Positions 16,598 through 24,879 of a stretch of DNA of 64,000 nucleotides are shown here, piece after piece. Under the pieces are notes generated by a model that was given only the letters and a program-made list of their open reading frames with translations, did not search any database and was not told the origin of the DNA. The DNA is taken from NCBI RefSeq assembly GCF_009932555.1, contig NZ_BLJO01000003.1, positions 434,001 through 498,000 on the forward strand. The letters are read 5' to 3'. Origin of the DNA: Steroidobacter agaridevorans (lineage in GTDB: Bacteria; Pseudomonadota; Gammaproteobacteria; Steroidobacterales; Steroidobacteraceae). Numbering within the stretch: the stretch's first letter is position 1; each line of letters opens with the position of its first letter. A program made the translations under genes and the position numbers.

Positions 16598-19525
16598 ATG
16601 GCTGAGGTGAGTTCACATCGGGCGGGGCACGGATCGTCCGTCGCCAGCGCCGTACGCCGGGCGTTACATCTTCGCAACGCGATTTCGACGGTACCGGCCC
16701 TGGCGATAGCGATGGCGTTATCGGCGGCTCCGGCGCAGTCGCAGAATGCATCGGGCTCCTCGTCGCAAGTCGAGGAGGTCGTCGTTACCGGCCTTCGCGA
16801 GCAACTCAAATCGTCGCAGGCGCGCAAGGCCGACGCCGAAGAGCTGCTCGATTCCATCACCGCTTCGGACATTGGCGCGCTGCCCGATCGCAGCGTCACC
16901 GAGGTTCTACAGCGAATTCCCGGCCTCGCGATCGGCCGGGTTCCAGAAGCGCGCGATGCCGACCGCATCGCCGTCGAAGGCGCGGGTGTGACGGTTCGTG
17001 GTTTGAGCTGGGTGCGCAGCGAACTGAACGGACGTTCGGCGTTCTCCGCGAAAGAGAGCCGCGCCTTGGGCTTCGAGGATATTCCGCCCGAGCTGATGGC
17101 GGCAGTCGATGTCTACAAGAATCCCTCGGCGGCGCTGATCGAAGGCGGCATGGCAGGCGTCGTGGACCTGCGCACCCGCTTGCCGTTCGACAGCCCGGAT
17201 CGAGTGCTGGCCGCGTCGGCGGAATACGCGGTCGGCGACCTTGCGAACAAGGAGCGCCCATCAGGCTCGTTCCTGTACAGCGATCGCTGGAACACCGGCA
17301 TTGGCGAGATGGGCTTTCTCATTTCGAGCAGCGCCTCGCAGCTCACTACGCAGACCCATACGCTGCACATCGACAGGTACTATGCGCGCACCAACCTGCC
17401 TGGTTACGAAGGTCAGACAGTGTTCGCGCCCGGTGGCATCGGTTGGCGCGAGCTGACCGTCGATCGCGAGCGTCTCGGCGGCTCATTGGCATTGCAATGG
17501 CGGCCGAGCGATACAGTGGACGTGTCGCTGCAATATTTCATGGCGGACGCGACCTTCGAGCAGAACGAGAACGCGTCGTGGAGCGAGCAAGGCAACGCTT
17601 TGACCGGCAGCAATCTGCAGGTCGCCAACGGCTATCTGGTGGGAGGGCGGATCGCCAATAGTTTTTTTGCCGGCTCGGCTCGCTACAACGAGCGCGAAAG
17701 CACGAATCACGATGCGGCCTTGCATCTGACCTGGCATCCGGGCGAGCGCTGGCGCTTCGACCTCGACGTGCAACGCGTGTTCGCGGACGCGGACATCATG
17801 GATCTGACGCTGGGATCGCCCACGGTGGACCAGGGCAATCCGGATGCGTTGGCATTCGACCTGCGTCTGAATGGCAGCAACGAACCGCGCATCGGGATGG
17901 CGCCCAACAGCGTGATGACCGATCCCGACCAGCATTATTACGGCTGGGCGATGGATCATTACGAAAAGAACGATGCCGATGCCTGGGCGTATCGGGCCGA
18001 TGGCGAGTACACCTTCGACAACAGCGATTGGATGGATCGGATCCGCTTCGGCATTCGGCACGAGAACTACAGCTCGACGACGCGCGAAACGGGCTATCGC
18101 TGGGGAACGGTCGCGCAGAACTGGGGCGGCGGCGACACGAGGTTTGGCGATGCCAGCGTGCCGTATATCCAGCAGGGATTCTCGGATTGGTTCCACGGCG
18201 GGCAGGCGCCGAGCGCTTATGTGTTCCCGCACTCCTCGGCGTACAGCGGACGGGCGGCGTTCGAAAGCACGATCCACAGCGTCGAGACGTTTGGAACGAA
18301 TTGCTGCGACTGGACGCCGTGGAACGGCGACTTTGCCGATACCACGCCCGGCAACGATGGCCTGGGCGTCAATACCCAGAATCAAAAGTCCTGGGCCGGT
18401 TACGTGGCCGCGCATTTCGGGAAGAACAAGTTCGACGGCAATGTCGGTGTGCGTGTGGTGCGAACCGAAAATCTCGGCACCGGGTTGCTCACGTTCAGCG
18501 GCGCGGACGTGGTCGGATCGCCCGATGAGTCTGCGTTTGCCAACGGCGCTTCGTACGAGGCGACCGACGAGAACACTTACACCGACGTGCTGCCCAGCCT
18601 GAACCTGCGCTACAAAGTGAGGGACGACGTATTCCTGCGATTCGCCGTGGCGCGTTCGCTGTCGCGACCCGACTTCCCGCTGTTGTTGCCGGCGATCAAC
18701 GTCACCGCGAAGCTCGGTTTGATGTCGAATGGCGTCTGCAACGAATTGCCGGAAGGGGCCAAGATCGGCACTTGCGTGTACCAGTACAACGGCTTTGCGG
18801 GCAATCCCGATCTCGAGCCGATGCGCTCGTGGCAATACGACGTGTCGGCGGAGTGGTATATCAATCCCACCAACTCGCTGACCGGCGCGATTTTCTACAA
18901 GCAGCTCGAAGGGTTCATGGAAACCTCCTTGAACTCGACGGTGGATTACACCAACAACGGCCAGACGCGCTCGGTCCGGGTGCTGCGGCCGGAGAATCAA
19001 GGCAGCGGCTACGTGCAGGGCTTCGAAGTCGCTTACAACAGCTTCTTCGATTTCCTGCCCGGGTTCGGCAAGAACTTCGGAGCGCGGGCGGCGTTCACGT
19101 ATGTAGAGAGCGGCGGCACGCGCAACATAGCGGCGAATCCGTACGATGAGAACCAGCGCGACAACTCGGCGCTGGACGGCTATCCGCTCGAAGGCTTGAG
19201 CAAGACCAGTTACAACGCCGAGCTGTACTACAGCACGCAGCGCTTCGAGGCGCGGCTGGCATACAACTGGCGCGAGCGGTATGTGCTCACGATGGCGGCT
19301 GCCAATCTGAATATTCCGGCCTGGGCCGATGACTACGGACAGCTCGACGGCTCGGTGACCTGGAACGTGTCGCAGAAGCTCAAGGTGGGTCTGCAGGCGG
19401 TCAACCTGACCGATGCGCCATACCGCATTCTGGTCGACAACTTCGTCGATAACACCGGTCTCACCTATCACAACTGGGTGAGCGCGGACCGGCGCTACAA
19501 CGTGTTCGTAAGAGCCAGCTTCTGA
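16598..19525 (+). CDS. TonB-dependent receptor, carbohydrate-type
   Basis: Outer-membrane receptor of 975 aa, the long Xanthomonas/Caulobacter class usually linked to oligosaccharide uptake. The features are a signal peptide (about 1-48, ending APAQSQ), a TonB box VEEVVVTGLRE, a plug with ALPDRSVTEVLQRIPG and VDVYKNPSAALIEGGMAG, and a large barrel ending in Phe (NVFVRASF). The start at 16598 has GGGGGA 10 nt upstream. It is the first gene of an operon with the tryptophan-halogenase-like gene (1 nt gap) and GH31. The context suggests import of glucan or xyloglucan oligosaccharides released by GH5. Confidence 0.93.
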   Translation: MAEVSSHRAGHGSSVASAVRRALHLRNAISTVPALAIAMALSAAPAQSQNASGSSSQVEEVVVTGLREQLKSSQARKADAEELLDSITASDIGALPDRSVTEVLQRIPGLAIGRVPEARDADRIAVEGAGVTVRGLSWVRSELNGRSAFSAKESRALGFEDIPPELMAAVDVYKNPSAALIEGGMAGVVDLRTRLPFDSPDRVLAASAEYAVGDLANKERPSGSFLYSDRWNTGIGEMGFLISSSASQLTTQTHTLHIDRYYARTNLPGYEGQTVFAPGGIGWRELTVDRERLGGSLALQWRPSDTVDVSLQYFMADATFEQNENASWSEQGNALTGSNLQVANGYLVGGRIANSFFAGSARYNERESTNHDAALHLTWHPGERWRFDLDVQRVFADADIMDLTLGSPTVDQGNPDALAFDLRLNGSNEPRIGMAPNSVMTDPDQHYYGWAMDHYEKNDADAWAYRADGEYTFDNSDWMDRIRFGIRHENYSSTTRETGYRWGTVAQNWGGGDTRFGDASVPYIQQGFSDWFHGGQAPSAYVFPHSSAYSGRAAFESTIHSVETFGTNCCDWTPWNGDFADTTPGNDGLGVNTQNQKSWAGYVAAHFGKNKFDGNVGVRVVRTENLGTGLLTFSGADVVGSPDESAFANGASYEATDENTYTDVLPSLNLRYKVRDDVFLRFAVARSLSRPDFPLLLPAINVTAKLGLMSNGVCNELPEGAKIGTCVYQYNGFAGNPDLEPMRSWQYDVSAEWYINPTNSLTGAIFYKQLEGFMETSLNSTVDYTNNGQTRSVRVLRPENQGSGYVQGFEVAYNSFFDFLPGFGKNFGARAAFTYVESGGTRNIAANPYDENQRDNSALDGYPLEGLSKTSYNAELYYSTQRFEARLAYNWRERYVLTMAAANLNIPAWADDYGQLDGSVTWNVSQKLKVGLQAVNLTDAPYRILVDNFVDNTGLTYHNWVSADRRYNVFVRASF

Positions 19526-19526
19526 C

Positions 19527-21014
19527 ATGCATTTCGTGATCGTCGGCGGCGGCTCGGCCGGTTGGATGGCCGCCGCCGCCCTCGCGCAGGCGCTCAAGGG
19601 CGCGCATCCGATCAGCCTGATCGAGTCGGAGGAGATCGGCACGGTCGGCGTCGGCGAGGCGACCATTCCACCGCTGCAATTCTTCAACAAGGTCTTGGGG
19701 ATCAACGAGCGCGAGTTCGTCCGCGCCACGCAGGCCAGCTTCAAGCTGGGGATTCAGTTCAGGAACTGGGGTCACGCCGGCCATCGATACTTTCATCAGT
19801 TCGGCGAGATCGGCGCGAACCTCGATGGGGTTTCGTTTCATCAGTTCTGGTTGCGGCTGAATGCCCACGGACATCCGCATCCGCTCCATGACTATTCGCC
19901 AACAGCCGTGGCAGCGGCGCAAGGTCGGTTCTTGCCGCCGTTCCCGACCATGCCGGACGATTTGCCACAGCTGACGTATGCCTATCATTTCGACGCCGGG
20001 CTCTATGCTCGCTTTCTGCGCAACTACGCGGAACAGCGGGGCGTCGTACGGCATGAAGGACGCATCGTGCATGTCGACCGTGACGGCGAGCGTGGCTCTA
20101 TCAAGGGGCTGCGTCTGCACGACGACCGCACCGTCACGGGCGATTTCTTTCTCGATTGTTCCGGCTTTCAGGGGCTGCTGATCGAGCGCACGCTGGGTAC
20201 CGGTTTCGAAGACTGGTCGCACTGGCTGCCATGCAATCGCGCGCTTGCCGTGCCTTGCGAGAGAAACAATGAGGACTTCGCGCCGTACACTCGTTCGACG
20301 GCGCATCGAGCTGGCTGGCAATGGCGTATTCCACTTCAGCATCGAACCGGCAACGGGCATGTCTATTGCTCGAACTACATCGGCGACGATGAAGCCGCGC
20401 GGCTCCTGCTCGCCAATCTGGATGCCAAGCTTCTCGCCGAGCCGCGTCTGTTGCGCTTCACTACCGGACGACGCAAGAAGTTCTGGAATGGCAACTGTCT
20501 GGCGTTGGGGCTGGCGGGCGGTTTCATGGAGCCGCTCGAATCGACCAGTCTGCACCTGGTGCAGTCCGCGATATTCCGTTTCCTTTCGTTGATGCCGCTG
20601 TCGACATCGGGCGATCCCGCGGCGGAAGAGGAGTTCAATCGGCTCAGCATCGCGGAGTACGAGCAGGTCCGGGACTTCATCATCCTGCACTACGTGGCCA
20701 ACCGTCGCGACGAGCCGTTCTGGCGCGACTGCCGGCGCATGTCGATTCCGGACTCGCTGGCGCACCGGCTCGAGCTGTTTCGTTCGCGAGGCAAAGTCGC
20801 CCGGCATGACGGGCAACTGTTCGCGGACGCCAGCTGGGTCGCAGTCATGCTGGGCCAGGGCGTTCAGCCGCAACGATGGGATCCGCTGGCCGACATCATG
20901 CCGCTCGCCGGGTTACAACAGAAAGCCGACAGCCTGCGAAGTAAACTACATGCCGCCGTTGCACGCCTGCCCAGCCATCGGCAGTTCATTGAAAGTAACT
21001 GCAAGGCTGCTTGA
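19527..21014 (+). CDS. Tryptophan-halogenase-family flavoprotein
   Basis: FAD-dependent protein of 495 aa. Residues 6-12 form the nucleotide-binding GGGSAGW. The family's signature WxWxIP is present as W264-Q-W266-R-I-P269, and a lysine at the chloride-activating position is seen (K73 in SFKLGIQF). Members of this family encoded next to TonB receptors in Xanthomonadales and Caulobacterales have no proven halogenation substrate, so a role in oligosaccharide uptake or modification is only suggested. Its ATG follows the receptor stop by 1 nt, so translation is probably coupled. GH31 follows by 49 nt. Confidence 0.9.
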   Translation: MHFVIVGGGSAGWMAAAALAQALKGAHPISLIESEEIGTVGVGEATIPPLQFFNKVLGINEREFVRATQASFKLGIQFRNWGHAGHRYFHQFGEIGANLDGVSFHQFWLRLNAHGHPHPLHDYSPTAVAAAQGRFLPPFPTMPDDLPQLTYAYHFDAGLYARFLRNYAEQRGVVRHEGRIVHVDRDGERGSIKGLRLHDDRTVTGDFFLDCSGFQGLLIERTLGTGFEDWSHWLPCNRALAVPCERNNEDFAPYTRSTAHRAGWQWRIPLQHRTGNGHVYCSNYIGDDEAARLLLANLDAKLLAEPRLLRFTTGRRKKFWNGNCLALGLAGGFMEPLESTSLHLVQSAIFRFLSLMPLSTSGDPAAEEEFNRLSIAEYEQVRDFIILHYVANRRDEPFWRDCRRMSIPDSLAHRLELFRSRGKVARHDGQLFADASWVAVMLGQGVQPQRWDPLADIMPLAGLQQKADSLRSKLHAAVARLPSHRQFIESNCKAA

Positions 21015-21063
21015 TCCAATTGCAACGTCGATGTCCACGACTGACTATCGAGAGATCAATCGC

Positions 21064-23388
21064 ATGATTCCAAAGAATCGCGCGGCGCTGGCCGCGCTGG
21101 CGCTGATGTGTTCGAGCGGCGTTGTCACGGCCGAGCCTCTGGGGCTGCTCGATCGCAACGGCAGTTTTGTCGCGATCGAGCCGTATGCGCCGAATGTGGT
21201 GCGGGTCACGCTGAGTCTGGAGAAGGAGCGGGTGGTCGCACCCCCGGGCTATGGATTCGTTGCCAATCCCGACGCCAAGGGATGGAAGCATGACGTCGCA
21301 GCGTCGGGCGACATCTATTCATCAGCGGCGCTGTCCGTCGAGGTGAAGGCGCAACCTCATCCCGGGCCGCCGAATCAGATGCAACGTTACTTCGCGCCGT
21401 CGCTGCCGCCAGTGTCGCTCACAGTGCGCAAGCCGAGCGGCGAGACCGTCGTTGAGATGAGCGGCTGGGAACTGTCGCCGCACACAGTGAACGGCGAGAA
21501 AACATTCCGCGTCGGTGCGAGCTTCGTCGCGCCCCCCGACGAGCACTACTATGGCTTGGGTCAGAATCAGGAAGGCATTCTCGACCACCGCGGTCGCACG
21601 ATCGACTGCAAGCACAACTACGATGCGCCGGCCGGCGAGACGGTCTGTGTGCCGTTCCTGGTGACGAACAAAGGCTACGGCATTCTCTGGGACAATCCTT
21701 CCAGCACCGCGATCTCGGCTGGATTGCAGGGGCGCACCAGCTGGCAGTCCAGAGTCGGCGAGCGCGTCTCGTACTTCGTGATCGCGGGCGAGACGGTGGA
21801 CGAGATCTACGCCGGCTATCGCAAGCTCACAGGCGTCACGCCGCTGCCGCCGAAAGCGGCGTTCGGTTATATCCAGAGCAAGGCGCGTTACGAGAATCAG
21901 CAACAAGTGCTCGACGTGGCCGCCGGCTATCGCAAGCGTGGCTATCCGCTCGACATCATGGTAGTCGACTGGTTCTACTGGACCCGCATGGGCCAGCTCG
22001 ACATCAATCCGGTCGACTTTCCCTCGCCGGCGGCGATGAACCGGACGCTCAACGGACAAGGCGTGCGCTCGATGATCAGCGTCTGGCCGCGCTTCGAGCT
22101 CGAGTCGCGCTACTTCGATTTGCTGGCGTCGAAGGGCTATTTGCTGAAACACGCCGACGGCCGGCCGGTCGATGGCCTGCCGGTGCGCAACGATCGCGCG
22201 GGCGCCTTGCTCGACAGCACCAATCCCGAGGCGCGCGAGTGGTTCTGGAGCAAGATTCGGGACAACATCGCTTCGCAAGGATTCGATTGGTTTTGGCTGG
22301 ACGAGACCGAGCCCGACCTGGTGCCGGATGGCTACTTCTACAGCATCGGGTCGGGGGATCGATATCGCAATCTGTATCCGCTGGTTCATACGCAAGGCGT
22401 CGCCGAAGGCTCGCGGCGAGATCGCCCGAACATGCGTAACTTGATCCTGGCGCGTGCGGCGTACCTCGGATCGCAACGCTACGGCAATCTGTTCTGGTCG
22501 TCCGATATCCATCCGACCTGGGAAGCGTTGAAGCAGCAGGTGACGACAGGGTTGAACTTCACCGCGACGGGGCTCGCCTACTGGGGCAACGATATCGGCG
22601 GCTGGCAGTGGCACACGCCGCGTCACCGCTCCGAGCACAAGCCGCTCGTCGACCCATCTGACGCGCGCAATGTCATTGGCAACTACGATGACTATCCGGA
22701 GCTGGCTGTCCGCTGGTATCAGTACGGAACATTCCTGCCCACCATGCGCGCCCACGGTCTGCGCAAAGAAGCCGAGGTCTGGTCGTATGGCAAGGAGGCC
22801 GAGGCCATCATCAGTCGGTATTTGAAGCTGCGCTACACACTGATGCCGTACTTGTATTCGCTGGGCAAGCGAACCTACGACACGGGCGCGCCGTTCATGC
22901 GCGCACTGTTCATGGATTTCCCCAACGATCCGAAGGTCTTCAGTATCGGCGATCAGTATATGTTCGGCCCCGCGTTCCTGGTTGCGCCCGTCACAGAGCA
23001 AGGCCAGCAGAGCCGCGAGGTGTACTTGCCTGCGGGCAGCGATTGGTACAACTACTGGACCAACGAGAAGCTGCCGGGCGGGCAGACGGTGACTGTCGCT
23101 GCACCGGTCGATGTGATTCCGCTGTTCGTTCGCGCCGGCTCCATCGTACCGATGGGCGTCGATATTCCGAGTACGGCGACGGCGCAGGCGCTCAAGGAGA
23201 TTCGTGTCTATCCCGGCAAGGACGCGGAGTTCACGCTCTATGACGACGATGGTGTGTCATACGACTATGAGAAAGGCATCGGACGGACGACCCGATTGAA
23301 GTGGGACGACCAGGCAGGGCAGCTCTCCGCTGTCGGCGACAAAGCCGTCAGTCGTTCGATTCGAGATCTGACCCGGATCGTTCGATAA
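21064..23388 (+). CDS. GH31-family alpha-glycosidase (alpha-xylosidase/alpha-glucosidase)
   Basis: Retaining alpha-glycosidase of 774 aa, secreted or periplasmic: signal peptide MIPKNRAALAALALMCSSGVVTA. An N-terminal beta-sandwich (about 25-260) precedes the catalytic barrel. The nucleophile is D413 in WFWLDETEPD, and the proton donor is likely D510 in YWGNDIGGW. The WxDxxEP form and the neighbouring GH5 and GH43 genes favour an alpha-xylosidase acting on xyloglucan oligosaccharides, but alpha-glucosidase activity cannot be excluded. ATG 21064 is chosen because it starts a proper signal peptide; earlier in-frame starts fall inside the halogenase gene. Third gene of the receptor operon. Confidence 0.9.
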   Translation: MIPKNRAALAALALMCSSGVVTAEPLGLLDRNGSFVAIEPYAPNVVRVTLSLEKERVVAPPGYGFVANPDAKGWKHDVAASGDIYSSAALSVEVKAQPHPGPPNQMQRYFAPSLPPVSLTVRKPSGETVVEMSGWELSPHTVNGEKTFRVGASFVAPPDEHYYGLGQNQEGILDHRGRTIDCKHNYDAPAGETVCVPFLVTNKGYGILWDNPSSTAISAGLQGRTSWQSRVGERVSYFVIAGETVDEIYAGYRKLTGVTPLPPKAAFGYIQSKARYENQQQVLDVAAGYRKRGYPLDIMVVDWFYWTRMGQLDINPVDFPSPAAMNRTLNGQGVRSMISVWPRFELESRYFDLLASKGYLLKHADGRPVDGLPVRNDRAGALLDSTNPEAREWFWSKIRDNIASQGFDWFWLDETEPDLVPDGYFYSIGSGDRYRNLYPLVHTQGVAEGSRRDRPNMRNLILARAAYLGSQRYGNLFWSSDIHPTWEALKQQVTTGLNFTATGLAYWGNDIGGWQWHTPRHRSEHKPLVDPSDARNVIGNYDDYPELAVRWYQYGTFLPTMRAHGLRKEAEVWSYGKEAEAIISRYLKLRYTLMPYLYSLGKRTYDTGAPFMRALFMDFPNDPKVFSIGDQYMFGPAFLVAPVTEQGQQSREVYLPAGSDWYNYWTNEKLPGGQTVTVAAPVDVIPLFVRAGSIVPMGVDIPSTATAQALKEIRVYPGKDAEFTLYDDDGVSYDYEKGIGRTTRLKWDDQAGQLSAVGDKAVSRSIRDLTRIVR

Positions 23389-23397
23389 GCCGGGAGC

Positions 23398-24267
23398 TCA
23401 TCGCAGCCGCTCACACTCACAGCGGAGTTTGGCCGGCGACCAGTGGGTCGCGCGAATGAAGTCGCGCGTCATGTGGCTCTGATCGGCAAAGCCGTTGTCT
23501 TGGGCAATTGTAGCCAACGGCTCGCGGCTCTCGAGTAATTCACGGGCTGTGCGCTGTAGCCGCAGCTCTCGCAAATACTGAGACACCGACAGGCCCTTGT
23601 ATTGCTTGAACGCTCGCGACACATGCACCGGGTGCAGATCCAGATCGGCGGCAACCGCGCGCAGCGATGGGTGTGCAGGTTCGTCGTGAAGCATCTCGAT
23701 AGCACGCCGCAACCACAACGGAGGATCGCGTCGTCCGACGCGGTGTGATTCGTCGGCGTACTCCGCCACCAGTTCGTTTACCAACGACTCCGCGACGCTC
23801 TGCCAACCCGCGCGCTTCTCGCACAGTTCCTTGAGCAGCCGCAAAGCAACGCGAGACATGGGGCGATCGTCAAAGGCCCGTCGCTGTAACCGGAGCCCTG
23901 AATCAGTCAACGCCTCCCAATAAGCTGGCGCGATATCCACGCAAAGAAACACCGAGCCGTCAGGGCCAATCTCGTCGCGATGCTCGGCCTGCGCCGGGCG
24001 CAAGACCATTGAGAGGGGGCGCGCGTCCCAATGTTCCTGTCCAAACCATTCTCGATAGTGACCGCTGATCAGCATCGAGAAGAAGGCGTGCGCATGAGCA
24101 TGCATCGGCACCGTGCGCGCATTCATATGAGTGACCGCGCTGACCGTGAATTCGCCCGAGCGAAGCTGCAGGCGCGTGGCGCCGAAGAAAGTGCCGGCGG
24201 CCATCAGGCTGCCGGGCCCGCCGATGTTGTGTTTTTTCAATACGCGTCCAGCGTCTCGTTGCAGCAT
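23398..24267 (-). CDS. AraC-family transcriptional regulator
   Basis: Regulator of about 289 aa. An N-terminal cupin-like sensor (MHAHAHAFFSMLISGHYREW) is followed by a C-terminal AraC/XylS double helix-turn-helix (about 190-288; LRAVAADLDLHPVHVSRAFKQ, LATIAQDNGFADQSHMTRDF). I use ATG 24267, with GGGA about 9 nt upstream; an in-frame start at 24324 would overlap the divergent P460 gene. It is convergent with GH31 (9 nt between stops), so it is a candidate local regulator of the polysaccharide locus, though it could act elsewhere. Confidence 0.88.
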   Translation of the reverse strand: MLQRDAGRVLKKHNIGGPGSLMAAGTFFGATRLQLRSGEFTVSAVTHMNARTVPMHAHAHAFFSMLISGHYREWFGQEHWDARPLSMVLRPAQAEHRDEIGPDGSVFLCVDIAPAYWEALTDSGLRLQRRAFDDRPMSRVALRLLKELCEKRAGWQSVAESLVNELVAEYADESHRVGRRDPPLWLRRAIEMLHDEPAHPSLRAVAADLDLHPVHVSRAFKQYKGLSVSQYLRELRLQRTARELLESREPLATIAQDNGFADQSHMTRDFIRATHWSPAKLRCECERLR

Positions 24268-24306
24268 GGATCGGTCCCCATCCCCTGGATTCCAAAGGAT
24301 AGTCCG

Positions 24307-24879
24307 ATGCGCAGATCGATGCATGTCCTGCTGGCGATTTTAGCCATAGGCGCTGCCGTTCCCGTGGCGATGGCTTTGCGGGCGGCGCCGACGCAACCGG
24401 CCAAGACAAAACTGGCGGGCGCGAAGTTTTCCGCCGACGGCAAATTGCAGCGGCCGGTGGATTATCGGAACTGGCGTTTTGTGAGCGCCGGTCTGGGGAT
24501 GAGTTACGGTCCGGCTGCCCAGGCGGCCGCTCTGACCGGCCATGTCATGTTCGACAATGTTTTCGTTCAGCCGGCGGCGTACGACGCGTTCCTACGCGAC
24601 CGCGCGTGGCCCGAAGGCACGATGTTCGTCTTGGAATTGCGCGGCAGTGAGACGCAGCGGCCGCCCAATAATCGAGGGTATCTTCAGACGGATCTGCACG
24701 GCATCGAAGTGTCTGTGAAAGACTCCGCCCGCTTCAAGAATCGCTGGGCCTATTTCGACGTCGGCATGGATGCAACCGCTACACCGATGCCGGAATCGAG
24801 GTGCTTCGCTTGTCACAAAGCGAACGCTGCGGTGGATATGACGTTCGTTCAGTTCTACCCGACGTTACAGAAGAATTGA
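24307..24879 (+). CDS. Cytochrome P460 family protein
   Basis: Exported c-haem protein of 190 aa. A signal peptide (MRRSMHVLLAILAIGAAVPV) precedes a beta-rich body (DYRNWRFVSAGLGMSYG, VFVQPAAYDAFLRDRAWPEGTMFVLEL). A C-terminal haem attachment site C166-F-A-C-H170 completes it. Family members include the hydroxylamine-oxidising cytochrome P460 and cytochrome c'-beta; the presence of a cross-linking lysine cannot be judged here. ATG 24307 has AAGGAT 7 nt upstream. Its 3' end overlaps the convergent fusion gene by 25 bp. Confidence 0.88.
   Translation: MRRSMHVLLAILAIGAAVPVAMALRAAPTQPAKTKLAGAKFSADGKLQRPVDYRNWRFVSAGLGMSYGPAAQAAALTGHVMFDNVFVQPAAYDAFLRDRAWPEGTMFVLELRGSETQRPPNNRGYLQTDLHGIEVSVKDSARFKNRWAYFDVGMDATATPMPESRCFACHKANAAVDMTFVQFYPTLQKN

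Noticed and set aside
17483-19744. Long minus-strand open frame opposite the TonB receptor at 16598-19525
   Set aside because: It is Arg/Ala/Val-rich low-complexity text from antisense of a GC-rich gene, has no domain or ribosome site and lies entirely under a well-supported receptor.
19527-21014. Secondary-metabolite (chlorinated tryptophan) biosynthesis cluster
   Set aside because: The neighbours are a carbohydrate receptor and glycosidase, with no biosynthetic enzymes; the gene is better read as part of the receptor operon.
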